Positions 21,355 to 34,098 of a DNA stretch of 64,000 nucleotides are shown one piece after another. The notes beneath the pieces are model-generated. The model was given only the letters and a program-made list of their open reading frames with translations. It ran no database searches and was not told where the DNA came from. Source of the stretch: Crossaster papposus (Eukaryota; Echinodermata; Asteroidea; Velatida; Solasteridae); the NCBI GenBank assembly GCA_037893245.1, contig JBAIAA010000022.1, forward strand, positions 930,001 through 994,000. The letters run 5' to 3'. The position numbers and the translations under genes are program-made. Each line of letters opens with the position of its first letter. Within the stretch, counting starts at the first letter, position 1.

Positions 21355-24352
21355 TTACACGTACAGAAACATGTCATCAACTGAAATGTCTGTCAATATT
21401 TCTGCAACTGTTTGATATACTGGCTCATCTTCACCATGGAACATGCACCTATACTCAATGGCTTTTCCTGGTTTTTTGATCATCTCCAGTATACATCCCT
21501 GACACATCATGTCTCCTTTATCAGTTGACCACTTCTGATTAAATCTGAAATTAACCAAACATGATGGGTCTTTAATGGCAATCAGAATTGCTTCTTTCTC
21601 TTCTTCAATTTCTACATGTGTGAGTTCTGTCAGGTACTGAATAAGTTCATCTTTTGTTGCCTTACTGTACGCTATCTTCCTTGATGGTATGACACCAAGT
21701 ATATCAACTCTCAACTTAATTTGGGATTTTATAATGGCTGTAGCTTTTGTTTTAGACAGTGGTTGTACTCCAGTATGTATTTCTTCATATGTTTCCCACA
21801 CCCCAAACTCTAGTATGTTTTCTATGATCTTTTCCTTCTCATCTCTTTTGTTGTTATCTCTTGCTTGTATTTTTTTCCGAGATTCTTCAATTTTGTCATT
21901 GAAAGATTTCTGAAGTTCTTTTTCTCTGTTTTGTTCTTTTTCTCTAATTGTTCTTCCTTCTTTAGTGGCCTCTGTGATAATGTCCGACCTCTCTTGTGAT
22001 GACCTGGATTTCAGAAAGTTCTCATTCACTTTAAGTGAAGCAAATTTGCTCTTCTGTGCAATTTTGGCAGGTCGAGCGCTGTATGCTTGCCGGCTTCTTG
22101 CATCGTATGGAGCAAATACACGCTCCCCAGAAATGTTGTTACTGGTGCAGGAACGTGCCTGTGTTTCTAGAGCTTCTGTTGGGTCACAGAACTTCCCTCC
22201 ATCCAGGTAGTCAGCAAGTTGACGATGTATAACATCTTTGGTTTCATTGAGAAGACCGGTGAGAACATCAATGGTCTGATGATCGTACGCCGTTGGTTGA
22301 ATGAGTTTGCAGTATTTCGAATCCTGTTTGGTAGGTGTGTTGAAGGCAGTTATATCAAAGCCATGGATAAGACTGGCTGGATTACATAATGATAACATAT
22401 CAACAGTGGCTTGAAATACTGAACTAGTGTCAAGAATGCCGTGTCGGGTACCTTGCCACCGCATCCAAGGGCATGTTACATACTTGTCAAGTAGGCCTAA
22501 TGCACGTAGGATTGGTTGCAGGTTTCCTTCTATGAGGCTGTTGTTGATGCTCAAGTGCAGATCATTCCTAGGTTTCATGGTGCTTGTGAAGAAGCCTACT
22601 ATCCCATCTGTGTATGTATAGACCAAACCCGCATTAACAAAAAAAATATTAAATCTGTTGCCCACCCACCTTGGATAAAGAGTTGAGTTTTCCCCTCCCC
22701 CAAATCCCTTCTTCCTCAAATACACCGGTAAATCCTTTGGAAGTCCGCATGCTGCGTCATGAAAGAGTTTGTCTGTTGCCCGTATTAATGCCTGTGTGTT
22801 GGATTCACCTCTCTTCTGAAAAGGATGTTTCCCACCCTCTTTAAAATTTAACTGTTCTTCATAACTTCGTACCCATTTACCACATTGCCTGTGTATTGTG
22901 TCCAGCGGGTGCATCGCACATCTAAACGAATTGAGCGAGTGACCAGTGACTTCTTCCAACAGTCTGTCAACTTTATTGTTGGTGACACAACGATCTGTCA
23001 TAGTGTTTGTTATTTTTGATAACAAGCCTGAGTCGACTTCATTCACACACTCCTGTACTGTATGCATGCTACATACTCTTTCGCTGTGCCACCAACAGTT
23101 TCTTTTACCCCTAGTGTGTACGAGTTATTTTCATCGCCTAACTCTACTTCTACAAGATGTCGACCATTTTTTGTGGTGCCATCATATTTTATAGTTAAAT
23201 TTTCCTTTTCGCGTAGTTGTTCCCTCAGATACATATTGGACACAGCTTCCATCTCAGAAGAAATCCTCTTCTGTGTACTTATTGACGGCAAGTTTCCTTC
23301 AAACTGCGAGTCCGTCATTTTCTCAATTACAGTGTGAATAGCTGGACCGACCTTACTCTCTGAAATCCCGAGACTTTGAAGGATCATTGATGTTTCCTTT
23401 ACATTTGGATGAACTTTTCTTCCAACTGTGGTGGGAATTGTTGAGATTACTTTGTCTTTCTCTTCTGCAATACACATATCATTTTCAAGTACTGATATGA
23501 CTTGTGTGCTTTGTTTCAGTTTGCTCAGTGTTGTCTGCAACGTGGCTGTCAAATGTTTAGTGTCTACACGTGATGCTTTTGATGGTTTGCTTTGGATGAC
23601 TTTGTGCTTATTCTTTTGGTTCTTTTTCAACTGTTTGAGTTTTTTTCCCTTAACTTGGCATGATGAACATTTCTTGGATTTGAGAAGTCTACGCAAATGT
23701 ATTGTTTGAGTTCTCCAATGTTTTGCCTGATCAATTTTTCTCTTGAACGATTGAATGACATGCTTGACTTGACCTATCTTGCCAACAATATCGTACACCT
23801 TTTTAAGCTTCTCTGATGCTTCTTTGTTCTTGCTTTCTGTAGCAGCAACATGATTTCTAAGTTCATGAATTGTTTGCCGTAGCTGTTCAAGTTCAGTCTT
23901 TTGTTTGCTATTTTCATCAACTAGCTCAGCAACTGTAACCTCCTTTACACCTTTATCGTCTAGATGTACATGTACACGCTTTTCAGATGGGAGAGGATTG
24001 CCTTGATCAAGCACCAGTTCCCTTTTTCTTGGACCTGATGGAGGGATGTATGCATCAGCAAGGTACTCTTGAAGAACAAGCCTATCACCAGGTTTTGAGT
24101 TCTTTTGAAGAGCCACTTTTTTGCCTTAACTGCAGCAAAACTTGTCCGCACAGAGTCAGGCTTAAAATAACAAACGTCAAAAATGAACGACATGCGAGTT
24201 GCAATATCTGCCCATTTCAAACCTTTGACTCGTCTCTTCCCAGTCATTTGAGTGAAGACTTCAAACGCTACCTGATTAGTTAGTGACGATCTGGACACCT
24301 CTTGAAATGGACCCGCCGATGTACGGATGACTGGACCCCCTGGACCTGCCAT
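21355..24352 (-). pseudogene. Protein of a repetitive, unnamed metazoan family, in three frames
   Basis: Reading starts at ATG 24352 and continues in three successive frames to a stop at 21355, about 1000 codons in all. One frame change lies in an A run near 24120 and one near 23060. The first part has MTGKRR and WADIATRMSF. The second has a Lys/Glu-rich coiled coil and a CSSCQVKGKK motif, then KYDGTTKNGRH and YTLGVKETVGGT. The third has NTMTDR, then CAMHPLDTIHR, a charged coiled coil and a C-terminal CQGC motif. I recall many copies with the NTM-DR signature in cnidarian, mollusc and echinoderm genomes, and that abundance suggests a mobile element. A catalytic role for the conserved D residues is only inference. 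No TIRs were found at its ends. Confidence 0.55.
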
Positions 24353-25272
24353 ACTGTAAATGAAATTGAAAAGTACGGGGGGGGGGGGGAATTATAAATA
24401 TGATATACTTAAAGAAGAAATAAAGAGTTAAAAAAACAAAACAAAAAGGTTTGTGCAAGTGTATTGTCGTTGTAAAAATAAAACTCTCTTCTTTCTCATA
24501 TTATTTGGTTACTAATTGTAAAGGTACTTTGAATGCTAATACCAATTTTGTGGTGGTTTTGCGTCAAACTGCATGGCAGGTAAGTTGACATTTTTTCATT
24601 TGTAGATTCTGGGGGAGGACTTAGATGCAACAGAAGAAGGTACATGTACGTTCTGGAACAGGCAAGTCACCTAACTACAAATTACATTAATGAACAATAA
24701 AACAGATAACAGCTGCATGGGTTCTAGCATGGGTACAATTATTTAATCAATATTTATTTCTAACGAGAAGATAATTTCCACTTATACAATATAAAAGTAT
24801 AAGTATAATATAAGTATACATTATAATGTTGCCTTTAATAGTAAAAACATAACATTGCAGTAGGCCTATATATATTTTTTAACTGATCATCACTGCGCAG
24901 CGACCCAATTTATTTTTAAAGCTATATTAGTAAATAGTAGCTAACATAAGTATGTTTTTTGTTTCGTTCGTTTGAATTAAAATCACATATGTAAACTTTA
25001 ACAGTCTGTATTTTATCGTTAAAGTTGGTACTTACGATACAGATTTCACGCACGAGGCGAAGTCCGGCGGATGAGTCCCGATTTTCGGTCACAACTTCTG
25101 CGTTCAATTAGATCGTTCACGATCGTGCCACTGCGGTGATCGTGCGTAAAGTCACGCTATATTTTAATGAGCAATACAAAAACCACAACAAAAGCACAAA
25201 ACAATTATGTGTTTACAACCTCGACATTTATATTGTCAGATGTACTGTTTTATTAGGCTATCCAAGTATAAA
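24353..25272. other. No gene recognised; one copy of a dispersed repeat
   Basis: The segment 24950-25145 (TTATCGTT, then ATTTTCGG, then CACAACTTCTGCGT) recurs as a diverged direct copy at 26185-26390. The rest is AT-rich without splice-supported exons. Confidence 0.4.
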
Positions 25273-25634
25273 GGCCCATTTACACAGACGAGCGGTAACG
25301 GAATTTCGCGCTGTGAAAAAAATAGAACACATGGTTTTCTATGGAATCGTTTATATTGATTGAGAGCGGACTCGCCGCGTGGTAGGGCGATAAACCGCTG
25401 CGTTTTAGAAACCTGAGCGATTTTTTAGAAATACCGCGCAGAGACTTTGCGTTCTGGCCAATCAGCGGTCTCGTTGGGTTGACGTCATCATGGCCTCTCC
25501 GGATCGCGGAACACTTCGATCTTTAAAAAACAAATACCGGACGGGTTTCTGCCCAGCAGTGTATATGGACAATATCGAGCGGCATACCGCTTTCTGTTAT
25601 CGCATTCCGTACCACTCGTCTGTGCAAATGAGCC
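25273..25634. mobile_element. MITE, about 360 bp
   Basis: GGCCCATTTACACAGACGAG is mirrored imperfectly near 25615-25634 and the inverted match continues into CGGAAT. No clear flanking duplication was found. Confidence 0.6.
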
Positions 25635-25818
25635 GGTGAAGGCATTAACAACATGTATTAAACAAGAAAGTAACTTATAAACCAATTAGTGTAGCGAATC
25701 TTTTTAGTATTTTTAAACCCGGGTATTTTTTCAAACTTGCTCTATGGTTAAAACATGCAGGAAAAAACGTTAAAATAATCAAAAAAGTAAATTTGCGAAG
25801 AAAAAGATGAACGTTAAC

Positions 25819-25893
25819 GATAACCGGGATCGAACCACATATCTTTCGATCCATAGCTCGCCTCTCTACCAACTAGGCTATCGGCGAGTTGGT
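25819..25893 (-). ncRNA. tRNA-like sequence
   Basis: The minus strand has an A box (TAGCCTAGTTGGTAGAG) and a good B box (GGTTCGATCCC), with a plausible anticodon region between. Stems are not fully paired and no poly-A-like tail is evident. It is either a tRNA pseudogene or a SINE head. Confidence 0.5.
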
Positions 25894-27940
25894 TGAGGAC
25901 AGCTGGTTTGTTTACAGTTAATGTAGTTCTATACAAAATAGCGAACCGCTACACGGGTTAATATTAAGTGGTGTCTGATTAATTGAATAATTTAGATTTA
26001 TTCATCTATTCCTCGCCAACTGATTGGCTGGTGGGGGAGTGAGAAATGGTCGAGTCTAAGATAGGGGTGTACAATGTTTCATACTTCGTGCACATATTAA
26101 ACCACATTTGCCGCTAGTTCTCAAAGCTTACCGCTAGTAATATTAAATAAAAAGAGTGGTTTCTATGACTAACAAGGGTATATTGTTTCGTTCTTTTGCA
26201 TTAAAAATTACATATGTTAACTCTAAAAGTCAGTTTTTTATCGTTGAAGTTGGTGCTTCAAATTTGAATTGCCCGCACGTTGTAAAAGTTGGACAGGTGT
26301 TACGGTCTTGATTTTCGGCCACAACTTCTGCGTCCAAAAGAGCCTCCACGAGCGCGCCACCAACGACCGCTGCCGTGATCCTGCCTAATTAAAGAAGGCA
26401 CTAAGGATCAAAGAAGACACTAACAGTATCAGTGTGTTCTTACCTTTCAAAAAAGTGAGAAAATCAGGCCTCAAAATGTGGAGCAATGTTCGCCGATTCA
26501 AATGCACATAATTTATAGCCATTGTTGAGCAAAGTCAACGGCTGTTACCTGTTTCATGCACTGTGCTGTAGTGGATGGCTAAAAATAGTACACACGTCGT
26601 GGAGGAATAAGAAGACACCGTCAAAAACATGTTTCTTTGACCTATACTAGCCTACATACATCAAAGATACACGTCTTTTATAAAAACGAACTTTCTCCAT
26701 ACTGAACAGGCACCTTTTTACCTTTGACGTTGCCTTTTCAACTCCAAATAAAATAGTGAAAGGAAAAGTTCCTAACCGCAGTTTCATAATCATATACACA
26801 GGCCAAACTTAAGGGCGCCGCCATTACTAAAACTATTCGCGCCTCGACTTTTGAGGGCGCTACACATTATTTTTGTCAAAACATTCGCTTCAGACGCATC
26901 GCGTCCAAAAGCGACAAATCTATTATTATATTTTGTTTTCATTTTTTTTTTCAAGACCCATTTTTACTGTGTTTGTTTTTGTACCAACTTGTATCTCACC
27001 AAAATTTCGCGAGGATTTTCTCTCCACTGATGTTCACTCCGAACCGTTGAGGGTGTCTGACCCTAGTGCGCGGGATAGCCGGGCTATAGATAGCCCCTTC
27101 GCTGGACTCTAAGCTGAGGATGGCTGACCCTGGTGCGCTGGATAGCCGGGCTAGATAGCCCTTTCGCTGGACTCTGTTGTTCTCTAACACAATGAATGCT
27201 AGATGGACCTTGCTGTAGGCCCAACTCGGATTCGCAGTTTGCTTACTATATTGACGAATATGTTTCAATAAGCAGGTAGACCCAGCCTTGTATTTTACAC
27301 CCCAAGCGACGAGGTGTGGTGGTCGACTTCAGATTACTCTTTAGTCGATGGGACCCTTCCACACAAATTGAAAGGGCCCAGTGATTCAGGTACACCCCCC
27401 TGCTACACCTGACTGGGGTAGTAGAGGGAGCTTAACCCCTCACTGGTGCTAGGAATAACACTCCCCTCACCCAAAAAGTATACATCCTCCAGATTATAAG
27501 CTAGAAGAGTTAAGTACTCAAATGGTGTTTAAAGCACACAGGAACATTTACATTCATTTCAAAAATAACCTAGCGAATGATTAGGCCAGATAAAAAACAA
27601 AACTAGTTTCTAGTCCAGATGGTTTTTGGTTATAGGGTCGTATCATATAATAATAATTAGACTCCACTAATAAAAAAAATAAGAATTAGGATTGGTAGAA
27701 AAGTGCCGATGTGAATATGACTCAGAAATGACTGATCGTTGAAAATTACTTACATTGTTGTTTTTTCTTATTATGTACGGTTATGATATTGGGTTTTCCT
27801 ATAATCACGGCTTTAGCAACTGCTGCGTTTTTTGAGAGACACCTTGTAGTTAGAGAAGTTGTCAGTAAAGATACCAAACATTTTTGTTTTTTAAGAGCCA
27901 AAGATTGCAAACTGCATAAAGTCCTGGCTGCAAGACGTCC
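25894..27940. other. No gene recognised; local direct repeats
   Basis: A dispersed repeat copy lies at 26185-26390. At about 27050-27175 a 60-70 bp segment with GGATAGCCGGGCTA and TTCGCTGGACTCT is duplicated in tandem. Nothing else here supports a coding or RNA gene. Confidence 0.4.
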
Positions 27941-28290
27941 TAATCGCGGTATGTAGCACTTCCTAGGCCGCTGATGCAGGCGCCCTCTAACGCCTAACGT
28001 GACCACGCCCTTAGCTTCGAATAGAACGTCTTGGCTAACTAACTTAATCGCTCGAAAAATTCGCATGTGTGTGTGACGTTGTGTGTACAATCTCGTGACG
28101 TAACATGGTCAAGTTTCTGTTACGTCACGTAATTATGCACGCAACGTCACACGCGCATGCAAATGCGACACAATTATGCTTAATAATTTTCCGAGCGATT
28201 GTTGGTTAGCCAAGACGTCCTATTCGAAGGTCATGGCGTGGTCTACGTTTAGAGGATGCCCTCATAGGCAGCCTACGATGCCGCGATTAT
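27941..28290. mobile_element. MITE, copy 1 of a pair
   Basis: Inverted arms run from TAATCGCGG at the left to CCGCGATTA at the right. Both arms carry CTTCGAATAG and GACGTCTTGGCTAAC. A second copy lies at 29330-29655. Confidence 0.65.
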
Positions 28291-28780
28291 AATGCAAAGA
28301 ATGTGTAATTTTCTTATTTTTTTTTTATATTTTTTTTACATATAATTGTATTTTATACCTTTATATAACATTGTACTATGGATAAGCATTCAGCCAATAA
28401 GCTGATTTTTGAATTTTTTTGTGATTGTAAATTAGTGTATAAACAAGAAATTTAGACAATTAAAGAACCTTTAATGAAACTGAATTATTGTGTGTATCTT
28501 TTTATTATTAAGTGTGATTGAGGTCTGCAGTTAAAACTCCGTTTTTACAAACCTAATACTACTGGTTGACACAAGTCCGGTATATTGGAAATAGAGGTAA
28601 CATTGTAAGGGTTTAGTGTTGCATTTTTGTTTTTAATTGGTTAATATTTGACTTTTTAGAAAACATTTAAATTGTAAGGTGTTAGCCTTGTACTTTTATT
28701 AAAATTAACAAAATAATTACTTTTGGGAAAACATTTAAATTGTAAGGGGTTAGTTAATAGCCTTGGATTGTTATTAAAAT

Positions 28781-28872
28781 TACACAAATAAACCACAAGA
28801 GAAACTGACTATGTGAATATGCACATTTACAAATAATGCAAACTCAGTTTTACTTGTGGTTTATTTGAGTAT
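28781..28872. repeat. Short hairpin, about 90 bp
   Basis: AAATAAACCACAAG and CTTGTGGTTTATTT form the outer stem, with ACTGA and TCAGT further in. It is a snap-back repeat in AT-rich DNA. Confidence 0.6.
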
Positions 28873-29044
28873 TATAAAATAAAACGTCGTATCCTTATTG
28901 AGTGATCCCCACAATGTCGCTTCCCATGTTGTATCGTACAATTGGGTGTCGTGATCCCTGGCTAAACGGAATTCTGGTGTTTATGACTTCTGACTAATAT
29001 GCCCTCGAACAAAGATACTGACAATTTGGAAGACCACCAACATA

Positions 29045-29113
29045 GGGCAAGATAGCTCATTTGGTAGATCGCCCGACCGGAATTCTAGAGGTCGCAGGTT
29101 CAACGCCTTGCCA
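29045..29113 (+). ncRNA. tRNA-like sequence
   Basis: GGGCAAG pairs well with CTTGCC at the far end. TAGCTCATTTGGTAGA is a good A box and GGTTCAACGCC a fair B box. The T-stem pairs poorly, so I favour a tRNA pseudogene or SINE head. Confidence 0.45.
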
Positions 29114-29329
29114 ATTTATTTGTTCACTTTTAATTTTATTTAAATTGACTAAAAATGTACTTTTCTTTAAGAAAAAAAATGTAAGGGGTTATAGCCTTGC
29201 ATTTTTATAAAATTGGCCTAATTGTTTTATTTTTTAGATAAATTAAACATTGAAAGAGGTTAGCCTTGCATTTTTATTAAAATTTTTATAAATTAAATTA
29301 TGGAACATTTTTAAATTGTAAGGGGTTAG

Positions 29330-29655
29330 CCTTGACCTTTGCCATGACCTTCGAATATGTCGTCTTGGCTAACTCGTATAATCGCTGGGGAATTAAATTA
29401 CGAGCGGAATTGTGACATTTACATGCGTGTGTGATGTTGCGTGCATAATCGAATGATGCTACATGCATAATCGCTAACTCATTGGTCAAGTTTCTGTTAC
29501 ATCACATAATTATGCAACGTCACACGCGCATGCAAATCGACACGATTGTGCTTAGAATTTTCCGAGAGATTATAAGGCCGATGTGAGTAAGGGTGGTCAT
29601 AACGTGGTCTACGGCGTACATCAGAGGGCGCCCGCATTGGCGGCCTACGCGCGCA
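29330..29655. mobile_element. MITE, copy 2 of a pair
   Basis: Shares TTCGAATA, GTCTTGGCTAACT and CATGCAAAT-type segments with the 27941-28290 element. The outer left end is missing. Confidence 0.55.
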
Positions 29656-31280
29656 GCATACAGCGCTGTTTTCTCAGTTGTTTATTTTGAACTCCAAGGA
29701 AGTAATCAATATGCAAACATGTCATATCTCCAGAACCGAAGGGGCCATGGAGCTCTATTATATACTAATTGAAAGCTGACGTTGTGAGCTTTGCATTCAT
29801 GTATATAACTATTTTTGGCGACATAATATTAATTTTTATAAAAATTGACTATATACGAAAGACTTTTTGAATTTTTATTAAAAAAATTGTTTTATTTTGT
29901 TTACCAAATAAATGGTCATAAATTATAAATAAAACAATGTGATATCTAAAATCAATGAAACATGTATTATTATCAGAAAAACACAAGATAAAACAAAATA
30001 AGGTCATTTTCTCCCAGAGGTTATACCTAAAACGCCCCATTTGTTTCTAGAAGTAATTTGAAAGGTTAAACAACAAATTGCTGGTAAAATTGCATTTTAG
30101 AGCAATGTTCGCATGTGGCGTCAGTGATGACAGCTAAAGTAATGTTAACTGTTTCCTATAATGTACAAATAAAGTCCAGAGTCTGGTGTCCAGACAACAG
30201 TGGGTAATACCGACTGCTCTCTCCTGGCACCAGACTACTTCATATTGAAAATTTGCAAAAATAGACTTCTATCTTTTGTAAATTTGAATGCTTCAGATTT
30301 AACCGATGCCTCTTTTTCTTTCGTATGATGAGCAGCTTAACGTGTTACTGCATACATCGGCTGTTACCACAAAAAACGCACCTCCTATTTTTTTTCACCC
30401 AGTTTCCCATCTTTAAAAGCAATAAAAACATATCAAAATGAATGTTCACAATGATAAAATAAAAAAACAATTAATGAAATTGTTAGTTAAATTGCATGTT
30501 AATAAAAGGTACTTAATACTGTGACAAATCTACTGATAGATGCGAGGGTGCATATCGGTACTCATGATGTTATGATCAATCATGACAACATCATGATAAC
30601 CAATTCCCTGCAGAAGTATCTACACCACCCTCACCCCTAGTCCATAGCAGCTGGAATGCCATTATACCACACATTTGTTATGGGCTCATTAGTGAGGGGT
30701 TCTGGCAAAATGAGACAGAACTGGGCAGAGGTTGAAATGAGGGTGTTTGTGTATCAGAAAAGAGAATAAAATTCTCCTTATAATACCTCATGTTGTGCTT
30801 CAATCGGACATTCCGTGAACAAGTTATGGAGGTTTAAAGTTCACATTTATTAATATGTCGCAAAAGTAAAATGTTGAGAAAAAGAACTTAATCAAATATA
30901 GTTATTAGGCATAGCAAAGATTACAAATATAAATCAATCTGAAGACAAATAAACCACCCATTATTTATTATTTTGAAGTTTTCTCCACTATGCCCTGTGC
31001 CCAGTTCGGCCTCGCACATTGAAGCACATTGAGTTGCGAGTTTGGTTGTTTTTGTTTTCCCTTAGGGGGAACAAAAAAATCATCCAAACCACAAATTACA
31101 ACAAGAAAAGGTTGCAATGATTTAACAAGTTCGGGCAGGGATTATTGTAACATTCACCGAGCCGAGGCGTGGGGTTATTTATTTAATAACGAAACTCGAC
31201 CCGACGCAGGTTCAGGCCGAATGTATCGGGAAGCACACCCATGACATTTTCGCCCATGCTCGCTGCTGACTATGGAATTC
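29656..31280. other. No recognisable gene
   Basis: AT-rich, with a short hairpin near 30565-30600 (ATGATGTTATGATC). The open frame 31029-31244 on the plus strand has a Cys/His-containing stretch (CNDLTSS, then CNIHRAE) but no family I can name. Confidence 0.4.
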
Positions 31281-31304
31281 TATATATGCCACTCTAAACG
31301 TCGT

Positions 31305-31445
31305 GCGTCGCCCTTTTTGCGTCGCCCTTTTTGCGTCGCCCTTTTTGCGTCGCCCTTTTTGCGTCGCCCTTTTTGCGTCGCCCTTTTTGCGTCGCCCTTT
31401 TTGCGTCGCCCTTTTTGCGTCGCCCTTTTTGCGTCGCCCTTTTTT
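31305..31445. repeat. 14-bp minisatellite
   Basis: About ten copies of GTCGCCCTTTTTGC. Because 14 is not a multiple of 3, every frame cycles through the repeat. This produces long but meaningless open frames on both strands (Phe/Arg/Pro-rich one way, Lys/Arg/Gly-rich the other). Confidence 0.85.
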
Positions 31446-31727
31446 CGTCGCCCTTTTTTGTCGCCCTTTTTTATGGAATTCCAAAGACGACAAAACTGCG
31501 TCGCGTCGTGCCGTCGCCCCGACGCCACGGGGCGACGGCACGACGTCACCGTCGCGCGCCAGACCGTCGTGCCGTCGCCCCGTCGCGTCGTGTCGTCGCC
31601 TCAGACTAGTGGAAATAGGGGGCGCCCTTACAGACGTAATTACAAAGATAATTAAAAAGGATACTGTCCAGATGACAAGGCAAAAGCGGATCTAGCAAAC
31701 TGTAAATTCCCAACATGTTCAATTATG

Positions 31728-32056
31728 CTGCGTTCCAATCGCGTCGTGTATATCGTGTTTACGAGTTCACGAGTCGTATAATGGCGTTCTAATCGCCTGG
31801 TAACTCGTGTTCACGAGTGGTGAACTCGAGGTGGAATTTTTTTCTCCATGTTCACGACTTCATAACGATTGAAATACTCGCGCATACGTGTTGGTTCACG
31901 TACGAGTTCTTGTGCGATAAAGAATATCCTTACCGCACGACTAACTCGACTGTGCGCGTGCGTCGATCTTGGCGGGTAGCGTTTGGAATGCAACCCACTC
32001 GTGAACGTGGAGAAATTCACGGTGAACACGATAAAAACGACGCGATTGGAACGCCG
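31728..32056. mobile_element. MITE with CGTTCCAATCGCG ends
   Basis: CTGCGTTCCAATCGCGTCGT is mirrored by ACGACGCGATTGGAACGCCG, and both arms contain ACACGAT or ATCGTGT segments. The interior is rich in CACGAG. PIF/Harbinger-like by style, with no certain duplication. Confidence 0.65.
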
Positions 32057-32277
32057 TATAACGTTAGGCCGGCAGCTGTTGTAAAATGCGCCCTCTATTG
32101 GACCTGATCACAAGCCAAAATAAACTTTTCAATTTTATTTGTATTTTTAAATACTAGTCAAAAGTACCCGTGGGTGTAATATATGACCGGAAGAAGGGAA
32201 GTTGGGGATGGGGTGTAATCTCATTTGGGGAATACCCACTTTATCTCATGTGGGGAATTCCACTTTGTACAATGAGT

Positions 32278-33060
32278 TAGTGAATGACCTTGACCTTGAC
32301 CTTGATGTTTGCCATCCACGACAGTGCTGAAACAAACTTTTGACCTTTGACCTCAACGACCTTGACCTTTCCAGAAATGACCCCTCGAGGGCAAAAAGTT
32401 TGTGAATGACCTTGACCTTGATGTTTTTCATTTGCGACAGTGCTGAAATAAACATTTGACCTCTTACCTCTACGACTTAACATTTGACCTTTGACCCCAG
32501 TGACCTTGACCTTTCCAAAATGAACCCCTCAAGGGCAATTCTTGGGTCAACCTACATCGACCCACCAAGTTTGGCGAAGATCGGATCAAGAACTGGGGAG
32601 GAGTAGCGAAAAACGAACATTTGACCTTTGACCCCAGTGACCTTGACCTTTCCAAAAATGAACCCCTCAAGGGCAATTCTGGGGTCAACTTACATCCACC
32701 CACCAAGTTTGGGCGAGATCGGACCAAGGACTTGGGAGGAGTAGCGAAAAACGAACATTTGACCTTTGACCCCAGTGACCTTGACCTTTCCAAAAATGAA
32801 CCCCTCAAGGGCAATTCTGGGGTCAACTTACATCCACCCACCAAGTTTGGGCGAGATCGGACCAAGGACTTGGGAGGAGTAGCAAAAAACGAACATTTGA
32901 CCTTTGACCCCAGTGACCTTGATCTTTACAAAAATGAACCCCTCAAGGGCAATTCTGGGGTCAACTTACATCCACCCACCAAGTTTGGGCGAGATCGGAC
33001 CAAGGACTTGGGAGGAGTAGCGAAACAAACACACAGACAAACAGACAGACAAACGTTGCT
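32278..33060. repeat. 138-bp tandem repeat carrying DR1-type motifs
   Basis: Units start near 32480, 32617, 32755 and 32893, preceded by diverged units from 32278. Each holds TGACCTTTGACCCC, the complement of GGGTCAAAGGTCA. The unit is 46 codons long, so a repeated open frame (plus strand, 32621-33070) arises by chance. The array ends in a GACAGACAGACAAACG tail, as in known non-coding retro-repeats of marine animals. Confidence 0.75.
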
Positions 33061-33071
33061 CGAATTATAGT

Positions 33072-33072
<1 letters not shown>

Positions 33073-33127
<55 letters not shown>
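33073..33127. repeat. (GAT)n microsatellite
   Basis: About 18 GAT units directly after the tail of the 138-bp repeat, probably its 3' simple-repeat tail. Confidence 0.9.
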
Positions 33128-34098
33128 ACCCAAACATGGGGAAAAAAATATGTTACACGGGAAGTATTTACGATTTATGCAAAATAGGCATATTGTTTTA
33201 AAAACTTCGTAGGGCTCGACATTATTTACTATGCCTTAAGGGATCTTCATGCCAAATATGGTGCTTTTATCCACCAAGTAACGGTAATCTCTAAATATAA
33301 CATTAAGCTACCTGATTAAAATATCCTGATAATCCTTACATTCAACTATGTGAACTTTTCAACCTGCCCACACATTATCATAGGAGAACTGTTAACGACT
33401 GTTTTCTGTATATAAACACATTAGTCAGGGAGCTTATGGTGATCCGTAGGAAATGAATGATTAGAAGATCCCACCCACCTAGTCATGTTATTTAGGTACT
33501 AGAGAGCACAAAAAACCATGTTGGCAATTTTGAAGTTTTGGCAGAGGGCGGCCATCTTGGATTTCAAAATGGCCGCTATATACATCTTCATTATGCCATA
33601 ACTCTGGCTCTGAATGCCGTGCAAAGCTGATTTTGGAGCCAAACCCTACATTTGCCATGATAAGGAAGCAGTTCAACATACATCTGATGTGATCAAAGTA
33701 AGTCATATTTGGTTTTTAGCATTATTTATTCAAAAATGGTCACCAGTATGTCATAATAGTAGTGTATCCTAAGCGTATCTTGGTACAGTATATGATAATG
33801 TATGCATTTAGACCTACATACCGATTTGTATTAAGGGTGTGAAGGGAGGGGGTAAGAACCAACTTGTTCGTGGCCATGACGTTATCCTTGCTCAACCTCT
33901 ACTGCTACACCTAACTCTACAATTAGGTTACTAGGCATGGTCTTAGGAACTTCATCTTGTTCTTCGGTCAAGGGTTCCTCCACTATCTTGGGCTGGTACC
34001 CCCACGTCTCAAAATTCTCGCCGGTGTATGGCTTCAGTCGGTCGCCGTGAACTACAACCACCCTACTCCCAGGCTTCAGCTAAATCCGGTAGGTCACA

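Noticed and set aside
29045-29113. Functional tRNA gene
   Set aside because: A and B boxes are present but the T-stem does not pair, so a pseudogene or SINE head is more likely.
31029-31244. Cys/His-containing 71-codon frame considered as a zinc-finger exon
   Set aside because: Spacing fits no family I know and no acceptor or donor is clear.
31212-31695. Lys/Arg-rich and Phe/Arg/Pro-rich proteins on opposite strands
   Set aside because: Products of the 14-bp minisatellite.
32470-33070. 130-150 codon repeated proteins on both strands
   Set aside because: The 138-bp repeat is divisible by 3, so frames persist by chance; the sequence is a known type of non-coding repeat.
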